From Glutamicibacter sp. MNS18 (GTDB taxonomy: Bacteria > Actinomycetota > Actinomycetes > Actinomycetales > Micrococcaceae), in contig NZ_JAPCHW010000015.1 of assembly GCF_026107515.2 (NCBI RefSeq), positions 55,698 through 119,697 of the forward strand: 64,000 nt of DNA. Reading direction: 5' to 3'. Each line of letters opens with the position of its first letter. Positions within the stretch are counted from its first letter, which is position 1. This document shows, one piece after another, positions 45,215-53,241 of this stretch. Position numbers and translations under genes: made by a program. The notes under the pieces were generated by a model that did not search any database, was not told where the DNA came from, and saw only the letters and a list, made by a program, of their open reading frames with translations.

Positions 45215-46570
45215 CTATCCCAGGACAGCGTCCTCACGGTGGCTGCTGGAATCCCAGGCCCCGGGACGTTCCAGACCCAAATGCTCGCGCAGCGTGTTGC
45301 CTTCGTATTCAGTACGGAAGTATCCGCGCTCCTGCAGTTCCGGAATCAGCAATTCGCAGATTTCATCCAGGCCTCCGGGAATGTACGGGGAGTTGAGCGA
45401 GAACCCGTCGCAAGCCCCGGATTCGAACCACCGGACCATTCTGTCGGCAGCTTGGGACGCCGAACCCACGATCCACCCATGTCCATGCCCCCGGGCGTTC
45501 TCCACGATCAAGTCACGCAGGGTGTAGCCCTGGTCCACACTCAGTCTCTTGAAGATTTCCGTGCGTTGACGGCTGCTACGGGCAGACTCAAGATTAAAAC
45601 GTTCAGCAGGGATCTGCTCATCCAGGTCGATATCTGCCAGACTCATATCCAGCCGCTGCTCCATGATCGTGCGACCAGCGTCCATGTTCACCAAGTTGGC
45701 CAGCTCCGCGGCGATCTCCTGGCCTTCCTTCTCGGTGCGTCCAATGATCGGGACAATACCGGGCAGGATCTTAACGGCTTCGGGGCTACGTCCCGCGCGC
45801 CGCACCGCGTCTTTGAACTCGTCATAGAATTTCTGCGCCAGCACCATATCCGGTTGCGCAGTGTAGATCATGTCGGCAATGGCAGCCCCGAGCCTCATTC
45901 CATCACCCGATGACCCAGCCTGCACAAGTACCGGACGCCCTTGCGGCGAACGCCGCATGTTAATTGGACCGGCAACCTCGAAGAAGCTCCCCTGGTGCTC
46001 GATCCGGCGAATCCGTTCGGGATCACCCCAACTGCCTCCGTCCCGATCGACTACCACCGCGTCGTCGGCCCATGAATCCCACAACTTGGTCACCACCTCC
46101 ACGAACTCGGTGGCCCTCGCGTAACGCTCGGCGGGGCTTGGCATTTGCTCCATCCCATAGTTCTCGTTCCCCAGGGATGAGGTCACCACATTCCATCCTG
46201 CCCGGCCAGCACTGAGCGAGTCCAGGCCACTGAACTGGCGAGCCACGTTGAAAGGCTCGCTGAACGTGGTTGAAGCAGTGCCGATCAGCCCGATCCGCTT
46301 GGTCACGGAGGCCAACGCGGACAACGTGGTCAACGGTTCATAGTGTCCGGCCACCGTGGGATCGACTCCGGGCACTTTCCCCGCGGTAACGGTGTCCCCG
46401 AAGAAGATCCCGTCCAGCTTCGCCGCTTCGGCCTTGCGCGCCATGTCGACCACCAAATCGAGGTAGCCCAGCTCCTCAGCACGGCTGCCGGGCCTACGCC
46501 AACTGTCATAGTGGTAGCCACCGGTAATCATGAAAACGGTGAGCGCCATGTGCTTCTTATTTGTCGTCAT
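45215..46570 (-). CDS. LLM-class flavin monooxygenase (NtaA/SnaA/DszA family)
   Basis: 451 residues. Family hallmarks: ITGGYHYDSWRRPGSRAEEL at the N-terminus, LASVTKRIGLIGTASTTFSE, GRAGWNVVTSS, and RRSPQGRPVLVQAGSSGDGM. These FMNH2-dependent oxygenases act on sulfur compounds, chelators, pyrimidines or amides and need a separate flavin reductase; the reductase fusion at 60161 is the obvious partner. Divergent from the hydantoinase-type genes, sharing a promoter region with TAACA-NN-TGTTA sites. Confidence 0.9.
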   Translation of the reverse strand: MTTNKKHMALTVFMITGGYHYDSWRRPGSRAEELGYLDLVVDMARKAEAAKLDGIFFGDTVTAGKVPGVDPTVAGHYEPLTTLSALASVTKRIGLIGTASTTFSEPFNVARQFSGLDSLSAGRAGWNVVTSSLGNENYGMEQMPSPAERYARATEFVEVVTKLWDSWADDAVVVDRDGGSWGDPERIRRIEHQGSFFEVAGPINMRRSPQGRPVLVQAGSSGDGMRLGAAIADMIYTAQPDMVLAQKFYDEFKDAVRRAGRSPEAVKILPGIVPIIGRTEKEGQEIAAELANLVNMDAGRTIMEQRLDMSLADIDLDEQIPAERFNLESARSSRQRTEIFKRLSVDQGYTLRDLIVENARGHGHGWIVGSASQAADRMVRWFESGACDGFSLNSPYIPGGLDEICELLIPELQERGYFRTEYEGNTLREHLGLERPGAWDSSSHREDAVLG

Positions 46571-46710
46571 ACCATCCTGCCCTCTCCCTTGGTTCCCCGG
46601 TTATGCAAGGAACCTACCGTTCCACCACACGCGCACTGCCCTCAAGCAGTGCTTCCAGCTGGCGATGGTAGATCCCTGGAGTCATCCACCGGAAATCAAA
46701 TCCTCATCAA

Positions 46711-46722
46711 TAACAAATGTTA
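46711..46722. promoter_or_regulatory. Palindrome TAACA-AA-TGTTA (site 1 of the proposed regulon)
   Basis: A perfect 5-base inverted repeat around AA, about 140 bases upstream of the LLM gene start on the other strand. It matches the sites at 46857 and, with one mismatch, at 60086. Confidence 0.55.
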
Positions 46723-46855
46723 GTGATATTAACTGCCAGCATAGAGACCCGGGTCACAAAAGTCACGTGTTTTGCGAATATTCCCGAAAACAGGCGACTC
46801 GATCACGGGTGCGGAAAATTCTCATTGCGTAACCTGCGTCACTAACCTAGTCTGA

Positions 46856-46869
46856 CTAACAGTTGTTAG
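46856..46869. promoter_or_regulatory. Palindrome CTAACA-GT-TGTTAG (site 2 of the proposed regulon)
   Basis: A perfect 6-base inverted repeat around GT, 54 bases before the zinc-ribbon gene start, in the position of a repressor site. The core matches site 1 exactly. Confidence 0.6.
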
Positions 46870-46922
46870 CAAGGAGCGTATTCAAAAGCTTCGTGAGCAG
46901 GTACACCCTAAAGGAGTCACAG

Positions 46923-47231
46923 ATGACGACAGATCGTGATCCGTGGGCGCAGCCCAGGTTCCCCGAGCCCCTCGCCGAGGGACAGCATGTCCATCCCCGC
47001 CCCCAGGACAGCGTCCTGAATACCGCCCGAGCCAACGTTGCCGGTTCCTGCCCTGAATGCGGGGTTTCCCAACTGGAAAGTTACCGGGTTCTCAGCGAGG
47101 GTGGCTGGTGGAACGTGGTCAAATGCCAGTCCTGCTTGGAATCGATTTCCCGCGAACCCGCGGCACTTTTTGGCTCATACAGCCCACTGGGGCTTTGCGC
47201 CCCCATACGATTTGGAAAGGCGACAGTCTGA
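46923..47231 (+). CDS. Small zinc-ribbon subunit of a hydantoinase/carboxylase-type enzyme
   Basis: 102 residues from an ATG with AAAGGAG upstream. Two CxxC knuckles (CPECG and CQSC) about 25 residues apart flank GGWWNVVK, a rubredoxin-like zinc ribbon. Similar small third subunits accompany HyuA/HyuB-type proteins in acetone and acetophenone carboxylases. Its stop overlaps the HyuA start as TGATG, so a stoichiometric complex is likely. The role in catalysis is unknown. Confidence 0.7.
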   Translation: MTTDRDPWAQPRFPEPLAEGQHVHPRPQDSVLNTARANVAGSCPECGVSQLESYRVLSEGGWWNVVKCQSCLESISREPAALFGSYSPLGLCAPIRFGKATV

Positions 47232-49258
47232 TGTTCGGAGTTGATGTCGGAGGAACATTCACCGATGTGGTGGCAGTCAAAGACGGGACAATCCACGTCA
47301 CCAAGGTGCCCAGCGATCCAAAGAACCCGCAACTTGCCGTGTTGGAAGGAGCCAGGCGGCTGGGAGTCGAGGACTCCCAGATCTTCAATCATGCAAGCAC
47401 CAAGGGGCTCAACGCGATTCTCACCAGGTCCCTGCCAAAGGTCGGATTCCTGACCACCAAGGGGCATCGGGACATGCTGGATGCCGGTCGCGGCTGGCGC
47501 CCCTTCGAAGGCCAGCTCAACCCGCATTGGCGGCGGCCTTTCGGGGATGCGGCAGGTAGGCCGCTGGTTCCACGATACCTTCGTCGCGGCATCACCGAAC
47601 GGATACTGGCCGACGGTTCGGTGCTCATCGAGCTGGATGAAAGCCAAGCACGCAACGAACTTGAAGTCCTCAAACGCTGTAAGGTCGAGGCCCTGGCCAT
47701 CTGCCTGATCAATTCGTATACCAACCCCGAACACGAGCAACGGCTCAAGGAACTCGCTCGAGAAGTGCTCGGACCCATCACGATCTCGGTCTCTTCCGAG
47801 ACTTCACCGTTATCCAAGGAATACAGCCGCGCCTCGACCACGGTCATCGACGTGATGATGAAGGTGATGTACGAGGACTACACGCACGACTTGAATACCG
47901 GATTAAGCGAACAGGGATTCCGCGGGCATCTGAACTTCGCTGACTGCACGGCTTCGCTTCTTCCCTGGCAGGAGGCGCTGCGAAACCCGAACCGTATCCT
48001 GTTCGCCGGCCCGGCCGCCGGGGCGGCCTCATGCGTCCAGCTGGGGCGGGCCACCGGCGATGAGAACCTGATCTGCTGCGATGTCGGGGGCACTTCCACG
48101 GACGTCGCCCTTATCCAGAACGGCTCAACCTTTACCAATGACTCCTTCGAGATCGAATTCGACATGGTCATCAATGCCTTGTCCACCGACATCTCAAGTG
48201 TCGGAGCCGGTGGAGGGTCGGTCATTTCCATCACCTCCACCGGTGATATCCAGGTCGGACCGCAAAGCGCCGGGGCGTTCCCCGGACCTGCCTGCTATGG
48301 ACGGGGCGGCACCGTCCCGACGATCACCGATGCGTGCGCACTCATGGGGTTGCTGAACCCAACCGACTTCGCCGGCGGTCAGATCCAAATGGATCTGGAT
48401 GCCGCCCGGAGAGCGTTCGAAAGCCTGGATTCGCCGCTGAGTTTCGATCAACGAGTGAACTACGCCTACCGTATCGCGGTACACAACATCGCTGAGGAGG
48501 TGACGAACGCGGCTATCCGCAAGGGTGCCGATCTCCGGGACTTCTCACTGGTCGCCTACGGTTCCGCCGGTCCCATGCTGTTGGCACCCCTGCTGGAAAT
48601 CCTCCCGGTCAAGGACATCATCATCCCGCCGACGCCCGGCCTGTTCTCCGCCGTGGGACTGCTCAGTACCGACACCGTCTTTACCGACAGCCGCACCTCC
48701 TACCTGCCGCTGACCGCAGAGAATGCCGAGAAAATCAACACCATCTTCCATGAGATGGAAGACGAACTGATCCAGCGTACTGGTGTCGACCCGGCCAAGG
48801 TCAGCATCCGCCGCAGTTTCGATGGACGACTCGTGGGACAGTCCTGGGAGACACCGTTTGTCGAGGTACCGGGCGGGGAGATCTCCGCGGGGACGATCGA
48901 TGATCTCGTTGAGGCCTTCCATGGCGAGTACGAACGCAGGAACTCCCTGAAGTTCCCCGCCATTCCCGTGCAGGCGGCAACATACCGGATTCAGGTGATA
49001 GTGGACGGGGAGCGCTACGAGTATACTCCGGCGCCCACCGCAAGTCCGGGCCATCCCACGCCCAAGGGTTTTCGGGCAGTCTCGCACTTCCGGGAGGCGA
49101 CCGTGGACAGCCCTGTCTATGAGCGTTCCCATCTCGGGGTGGGTCACAGTATCCTCGGTCCGGCCATCATCGAAGAGGATCTGTGCACCAGCGTGGTCCT
49201 GAAGGGGCAAAAGGCCACAGCCGGAGCTTTCGGCGAACTGCGGATCACCCGCGTCTAG
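47231..49258 (+). CDS. Hydantoinase A/oxoprolinase-type subunit
   Basis: 675 residues. Two ASKHA ATP-binding phosphate loops are visible, GVDVGGTFTDVVAV at the N-terminus and CCDVGGTSTDVALIQNG in the middle; GPAAGAASCVQLGRATG and AYGSAGPMLLAPLLE also fit. These subunits couple ATP hydrolysis to ring opening of cyclic amides or to carboxylation of ketones/phenols. Partnered with the B subunit 13 bases downstream. The longer frame to 47057 overlaps the zinc-ribbon gene and was rejected. Confidence 0.9.
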   Translation: MFGVDVGGTFTDVVAVKDGTIHVTKVPSDPKNPQLAVLEGARRLGVEDSQIFNHASTKGLNAILTRSLPKVGFLTTKGHRDMLDAGRGWRPFEGQLNPHWRRPFGDAAGRPLVPRYLRRGITERILADGSVLIELDESQARNELEVLKRCKVEALAICLINSYTNPEHEQRLKELAREVLGPITISVSSETSPLSKEYSRASTTVIDVMMKVMYEDYTHDLNTGLSEQGFRGHLNFADCTASLLPWQEALRNPNRILFAGPAAGAASCVQLGRATGDENLICCDVGGTSTDVALIQNGSTFTNDSFEIEFDMVINALSTDISSVGAGGGSVISITSTGDIQVGPQSAGAFPGPACYGRGGTVPTITDACALMGLLNPTDFAGGQIQMDLDAARRAFESLDSPLSFDQRVNYAYRIAVHNIAEEVTNAAIRKGADLRDFSLVAYGSAGPMLLAPLLEILPVKDIIIPPTPGLFSAVGLLSTDTVFTDSRTSYLPLTAENAEKINTIFHEMEDELIQRTGVDPAKVSIRRSFDGRLVGQSWETPFVEVPGGEISAGTIDDLVEAFHGEYERRNSLKFPAIPVQAATYRIQVIVDGERYEYTPAPTASPGHPTPKGFRAVSHFREATVDSPVYERSHLGVGHSILGPAIIEEDLCTSVVLKGQKATAGAFGELRITRV

Positions 49259-49271
49259 AAAGGACCTGACC

Positions 49272-51203
49272 ATGACAACCAATACCCAGCACGTTCGCAC
49301 CGGAGCCCGGATTCGGGATCTGGATCAACAGGCTTTCCACGAACGCTACCGTTGCGACCGATACACCGCGACGGTACTGACCAACCGACTCGAATACCTG
49401 CTGGACCATGTCTGCGCCAAGTTGTTGCAATGCGCCTTCTCGCCGATGCTGCGCGACCTGTATGACTTCGGGGCCACGGTAACCGGGCCGCGGCATCTGA
49501 ACTACCCGACGCCAGTGGTGGGCAAGGGACTGCCTTGCTTCACCGGCACCATGACCGAGTCGGTGAAGAACACGGTCGAGGAATACGGCCACGATGCCCT
49601 GCGTCCCGGCGACGTGATCATCGCCAATGACCCGTACCGCACCGGAACACATGTCAACGACGTGCTGTTTATCCGCCCCGTCTTCCATGAATCGCAAATC
49701 ATCAATTTCATCACCATCAAGGCCCATCAGCTGGATATCGGCGGTTCCGTGCCCGGGGGATTCTCCGCCACGAAGACCAGCATCTACGAGAACGGGCTGG
49801 TCATCTCCCCGCGTACCCTGGTTCGCGAAGGGGTGCTTGATGTGCAGACCTGGTCGCTGATCATGGACAACGCCCGGTTTGGGGAAACCATCGGCGATGA
49901 CATCAAAACCATCATCTCCTGCTTGGAGTTGGGCAATGAGCTGATGCTACGCACCGTCGGCCACTATGGTGTCGATGCGCTGAACGGTACCACCAAGTTC
50001 ATGATCGATGCCGATGCCGAACGGGTCGCTGCGGCGTTACTGGCCTTGCCCGATGGAGACTGGAGCGGCGAGGGCCTGATTGATGCCGATGGCCTGGACG
50101 ATTCCGAGTCGTATCCTGTGGTTGTCACCTTGCGTAAACGCGGCGAGCGGCTTGAGGTGGACCTCTCGGGTTCGGCTCGGCAAACCCGGACATCGGTGAA
50201 CAGCACGTACCTGGATACCAAGACCGCAGTCGGGGTCGCGTTGAAATACCTGCTTGACCCCTCCAACCCGTTCACTTCAGGACTCTACCGCTCGGTGGAT
50301 ATCGTCATGCCCGATGGCAGTATCGTCAACGCCCTGCCACCGGACGGTGTGGTCTTCTTGTATGGGGACGCAAGCAACGCGGTCATCACCGCCACGATGA
50401 AGGCAATGGGTAAGGTCCTGGGGGAACAGGCCATTGCCGGTGACTACGGCTCACCGAATATCCATACCGGTGTCGGGGTGGATCCTGCCACCGGGCAGAC
50501 GTGGGTCTCCAGCGGTGTCGGCGGCGGTGAACGCGGGCCGTGGGGGGCAACCCAGGCTGGCGACGCCGATAGCTACCAGGTGTTCTTCCAGGCCAACGGC
50601 CTTGATCTGGCTGTTGAAGTTAGCGAAATCGACGCTCCGTTAGCCGTACTTCACCGCGAATACGCACCAGATACGTTAGGCGCCGGATACCATCGCGGTG
50701 GGGCAGCGGTATGCAAGGACACCATGTGGCTGACTCCCGCACACCACAACATCACCCCTGACCGGGTACGTGAAGTCACCGGGTTCGGTGTCAATGGTGG
50801 CGATTCCGGCACCAACGGAGGGGTCTGGCTCTGGGACCAGGCTGGGGAACATGGCGATCTGGCCACGGCCACGCGGGTGGCCGGAGTGTTCGACCCGGAC
50901 ACCGGAAAGGTGGATGCCAACGGGGAGTACGCCTACTTCGGGGCCCAGAAGAGCTGGAGCACCGAGGCCGGGGCGGTCTTCCGCTACCTGACTAACGGCG
51001 GAGGCGGATGGGGAGAGCCCTTGGCCAGGGAACCGGAACGTGTCCTGTCAGATGTCCGTGACGGGTACATCAGCATCGGCTTCGCCGCTTCTCGGTATGG
51101 GGTCGCCATCACCGGGGATCCGGACAATGATCCCGAAGGCCTGGTGCTCGACCAGGAATCCACTATCCGGCTCCGCGCCCAGATGGGGCAGCGAGTTCCG
51201 TGA
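49272..51203 (+). CDS. Hydantoinase B/oxoprolinase-type subunit
   Basis: 643 residues with GAAAGGACC upstream. HyuB motifs: YTATVLTNRLEYLLDHVCAK, DVIIANDPYRTGTHVNDVLF, IRPVFHESQIINFITIKAHQ and DIGGSVPGGFSATKTSIYEN, with a Gly-rich C-terminus (GGDSGTNGGVWLWDQ). The Asp/His-rich central region is the metal-binding catalytic site of the family. It completes a three-gene unit with the zinc-ribbon and A subunits. Substrate unknown; a cyclic amide, lactam or carbonyl compound fits the family. Confidence 0.9.
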   Translation: MTTNTQHVRTGARIRDLDQQAFHERYRCDRYTATVLTNRLEYLLDHVCAKLLQCAFSPMLRDLYDFGATVTGPRHLNYPTPVVGKGLPCFTGTMTESVKNTVEEYGHDALRPGDVIIANDPYRTGTHVNDVLFIRPVFHESQIINFITIKAHQLDIGGSVPGGFSATKTSIYENGLVISPRTLVREGVLDVQTWSLIMDNARFGETIGDDIKTIISCLELGNELMLRTVGHYGVDALNGTTKFMIDADAERVAAALLALPDGDWSGEGLIDADGLDDSESYPVVVTLRKRGERLEVDLSGSARQTRTSVNSTYLDTKTAVGVALKYLLDPSNPFTSGLYRSVDIVMPDGSIVNALPPDGVVFLYGDASNAVITATMKAMGKVLGEQAIAGDYGSPNIHTGVGVDPATGQTWVSSGVGGGERGPWGATQAGDADSYQVFFQANGLDLAVEVSEIDAPLAVLHREYAPDTLGAGYHRGGAAVCKDTMWLTPAHHNITPDRVREVTGFGVNGGDSGTNGGVWLWDQAGEHGDLATATRVAGVFDPDTGKVDANGEYAYFGAQKSWSTEAGAVFRYLTNGGGGWGEPLAREPERVLSDVRDGYISIGFAASRYGVAITGDPDNDPEGLVLDQESTIRLRAQMGQRVP

Positions 51204-51265
51204 GCGTTCGAACCCGGAGCGTGGTACGCAGGACATAGCGACTCGCGTCCAACGGTACGGTAGGT

Positions 51266-51296
51266 TGGGGTGGGATGTGCGCCGCATCCCACCCCA
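51266..51296. terminator. 12-base-pair hairpin after the hydantoinase genes
   Basis: TGGGGTGGGATG (51266-51277) pairs with CATCCCACCCCA (51285-51296) around a 7-base loop. It is 60 bases after the HyuB stop and can terminate either strand. No T run follows. Confidence 0.65.
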
Positions 51297-51456
51297 CCGT
51301 GGTCCTGTGGGTCTTTGGGATTCGCAGCTATTTGCGAAGCAACGACACCCTTGCGTTCAGACAGTCCCGGCTATCGCTCCGCTGCCGTTCATGGGCTGGC
51401 TCGCGGGGTGCGCAGGTTCCCGGTGGGAGATAGCGTGTGACCTGCGTATGTCGTAT

Positions 51457-51503
51457 CAGTACGGCGGGCCGGGATGCGTTGCGCATCCCGGCCCGCCGTA
51501 CTG
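51457..51503. repeat. Perfect 22-base-pair hairpin
   Basis: The arms 51457-51478 and 51482-51503 are exact reverse complements around a 3-base loop (TTG); the stem is GC-rich with the core GGCGGGCCGGGATGCG. It lies 35 bases after the MarR stop on that gene's downstream side. It is longer than ordinary terminators and shares its apex sequence with the hairpin at 51266. Could be a terminator or a REP-like palindrome. Confidence 0.7.
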
Positions 51504-51537
51504 CCAGGGACTACCCATGACGGGAAATTTCCTGCAC

Positions 51538-52053
51538 CTACTCCCGGTAGCCGGATTCACCTTCGGGGGTTTCTCCCATCAGGGTTTCCGCATGCTCGTA
51601 CAACCGGTGGAGAATCTTACTGAAGGTTTCCTGTTCCTGGGCGTCAAGGATGGAGAACAGGCGTTCGGCCTGCATCTGCGCGCTGGGAAACAACGCCTGG
51701 TACAGTTCCTCCCCCGCAGCCGTTAGATGTAATAGTTGTCGGCGGTGATTATCCGGATCCTGCTCCGAAGTGATACGGCCTGCTTCACGCAAACTGGATA
51801 CCGCCCGGCTCACATTCATGGGATGGATCCCGGTTCGTTGGCTGACGTCGAGGCCGGCCACTCCGGGCATGGCATGCACAACCACCACCACCCTCCACTC
51901 GTTCAAAGTCAACGAATAATTCTGGGCGTAGGTTTGGAAGAACGGACGACTGAGAATGCCACCAATCCTCGTCAGGTTGATGACGTCCTGGAAGACCGGT
52001 GAGATACCCCGGAGGACCTCTTCACGTACCGGGGGTACGAGGTTCTTGGCCAT
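51538..52053 (-). CDS. MarR-family regulator
   Basis: 171 residues from the ATG at 52053 (GAAAGGACAG upstream). MarR winged helix: SLTLNEWRVVVVVHAMPGVA, VSQRTGIHPMNVSRAVSSLR, then wing EQDPDNHRRQLLHLTAAGEE. Last gene of the nine-gene operon running from 59974. It is the best candidate for a protein binding the TAACA-NN-TGTTA sites, since MarR proteins favour short AT-rich palindromes, but that link is inferred. Confidence 0.88.
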   Translation of the reverse strand: MAKNLVPPVREEVLRGISPVFQDVINLTRIGGILSRPFFQTYAQNYSLTLNEWRVVVVVHAMPGVAGLDVSQRTGIHPMNVSRAVSSLREAGRITSEQDPDNHRRQLLHLTAAGEELYQALFPSAQMQAERLFSILDAQEQETFSKILHRLYEHAETLMGETPEGESGYRE

Positions 52054-52138
52054 ATCATTCTGTCCTTTCGTGAGACTGCTGGGCCACGGCAAGGTGGTCA
52101 TCCGTGGCGTTCCCAGTTCTTGTGATTCTGTCAGAAAT

Positions 52139-52174
52139 AACACCGCCCCGGAAGAATTCTCCCGCGGCGGTGTT
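52139..52174 (-). terminator. Hairpin between the aldo/keto reductase and MarR genes
   Basis: AACACCGCC (52139-52147) pairs with GGCGGTGTT (52166-52174). On the minus strand it follows the aldo/keto reductase stop and is followed by ATTTCTG. It may attenuate transcription into marR. Confidence 0.55.
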
Positions 52175-52183
52175 CCTTTTACC

Positions 52184-53176
52184 CTATTTCTTGATCATTG
52201 TCGGCAGCCGTGACTCATGTTCATCCCAGGAGTCGTAGAGCTCGGCGACACGCTGCAGTTCGTCGACCCCATAACCGCCGAGTTCGGCCACGCGGACGTT
52301 CTGCTCGACTTGTTCCGGAGTCTGCATCCCGACCAGAACTGTCGACAGGTCCCGGTTCGACAACGCGAACCGCAATGCCGCATCGGCCTTGGACTGTACC
52401 GGGCCTTCAACCAGGAAATCGAACTCCCTGGCCTGACGTAACCGACGCAGGTAATCGTCCCGGTGCCACAGCCGCCGGGTGTCGTTGTCGGCAAACACCG
52501 TGTTCTCGTCGTAGGCCCCAGTCAACAGTCCCATGGCCAGCGGGCCGCGTGAAATGATTCCCACACCTTGCTGCTTCATGAACGGGAAGGCCACACGGGA
52601 CGGGTTTTGCGACAGCAGGTGGTAGGCGATCATGACCGAGCCACATTCAGGGTGCTTGGCCGCTTCGATGGCATCCGGTGTCCCGAAGTCGCCCGGGCCC
52701 ACGGTGACCCCGACCGAACGGATCTTGCCTTCCTCGACCAGTTGCCCCATCTCCGCCCACCATTCGTCCGATGCGAGCATCTCCGGAGGACAGTTGTGGG
52801 CCTGGTACAGGTCGATGTAATCAGTTCCGAGCCGGCGCAGGCTGCCTTCAATCGCCTTTCGAACGAACCCTCCGGAATAGATGCGCGACTGGCGTCCGCA
52901 TTCCTCGGCGTACTCTTGCCACTGGTACCCGAACTTGGTGGCGATGTACACCTTGTCGCGCCGCCCCTTGACGGCTTCGCCCACCATTTGTTCGGCATGG
53001 CCGAAACCATACATATCCGCGGTGTCGAAGAAGTTGATTCCTGCGTCCAATGCCGCATGCAGGGTGCGGACCGAGTCCGCATCATCTTGGTCTCCCCAGT
53101 CTCCGCCAAATTGCATGGTTCCCATCATCAGTGATGAGACCTTCCACCCGGTTCGACCAAATTCGCGGTATTCCAT
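52184..53176 (-). CDS. Aldo/keto reductase
   Basis: 330 residues. Family tetrad: Asp and Tyr in NFFDTADMYGFGHAE, Lys in YIATKFGYQW, His in DLYQAHNCPPE; the NADPH-binding C-terminus contains STVLVGMQTPEQVEQN. MEYREFGRTGWKVSSLMMGT is a typical start. It reduces an aldehyde or ketone with NADPH. It is 65 bases downstream of the aldehyde dehydrogenase gene, suggesting shared carbonyl intermediates. Confidence 0.92.
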   Translation of the reverse strand: MEYREFGRTGWKVSSLMMGTMQFGGDWGDQDDADSVRTLHAALDAGINFFDTADMYGFGHAEQMVGEAVKGRRDKVYIATKFGYQWQEYAEECGRQSRIYSGGFVRKAIEGSLRRLGTDYIDLYQAHNCPPEMLASDEWWAEMGQLVEEGKIRSVGVTVGPGDFGTPDAIEAAKHPECGSVMIAYHLLSQNPSRVAFPFMKQQGVGIISRGPLAMGLLTGAYDENTVFADNDTRRLWHRDDYLRRLRQAREFDFLVEGPVQSKADAALRFALSNRDLSTVLVGMQTPEQVEQNVRVAELGGYGVDELQRVAELYDSWDEHESRLPTMIKK

Positions 53177-53241
53177 AACTGTGCTGCCTTTCAGTATCGT
53201 GCGTTGCGTGTCTTTTCTTGGGGTCTGGGTAGTGGCCCCTT

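Larger units (their letters stand above)
46571..46922. promoter_or_regulatory. Divergent promoter region of LLM and hydantoinase-type genes
   Basis: 350 bases without a gene, AT-rich on the right. It contains two copies of the palindrome TAACA-NN-TGTTA (46711-46722 and 46857-46868, the second extended to CTAACA-GT-TGTTAG) and a GTCAC-AAAA-GTCAC repeat at 46753-46766. The second TAACA site is 54 bases before the zinc-ribbon gene start. The same motif types recur at 60034-60097. Confidence 0.7.
51204..51537. other. Intergenic region holding two long hairpins
   Basis: 334 bases between the convergent HyuB-type and MarR genes with no supported gene. It carries two near-perfect hairpins, described separately, whose cores share GGGATG...GCGCATCCC. 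The 150 bases between them show no coding signal. Confidence 0.6.
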
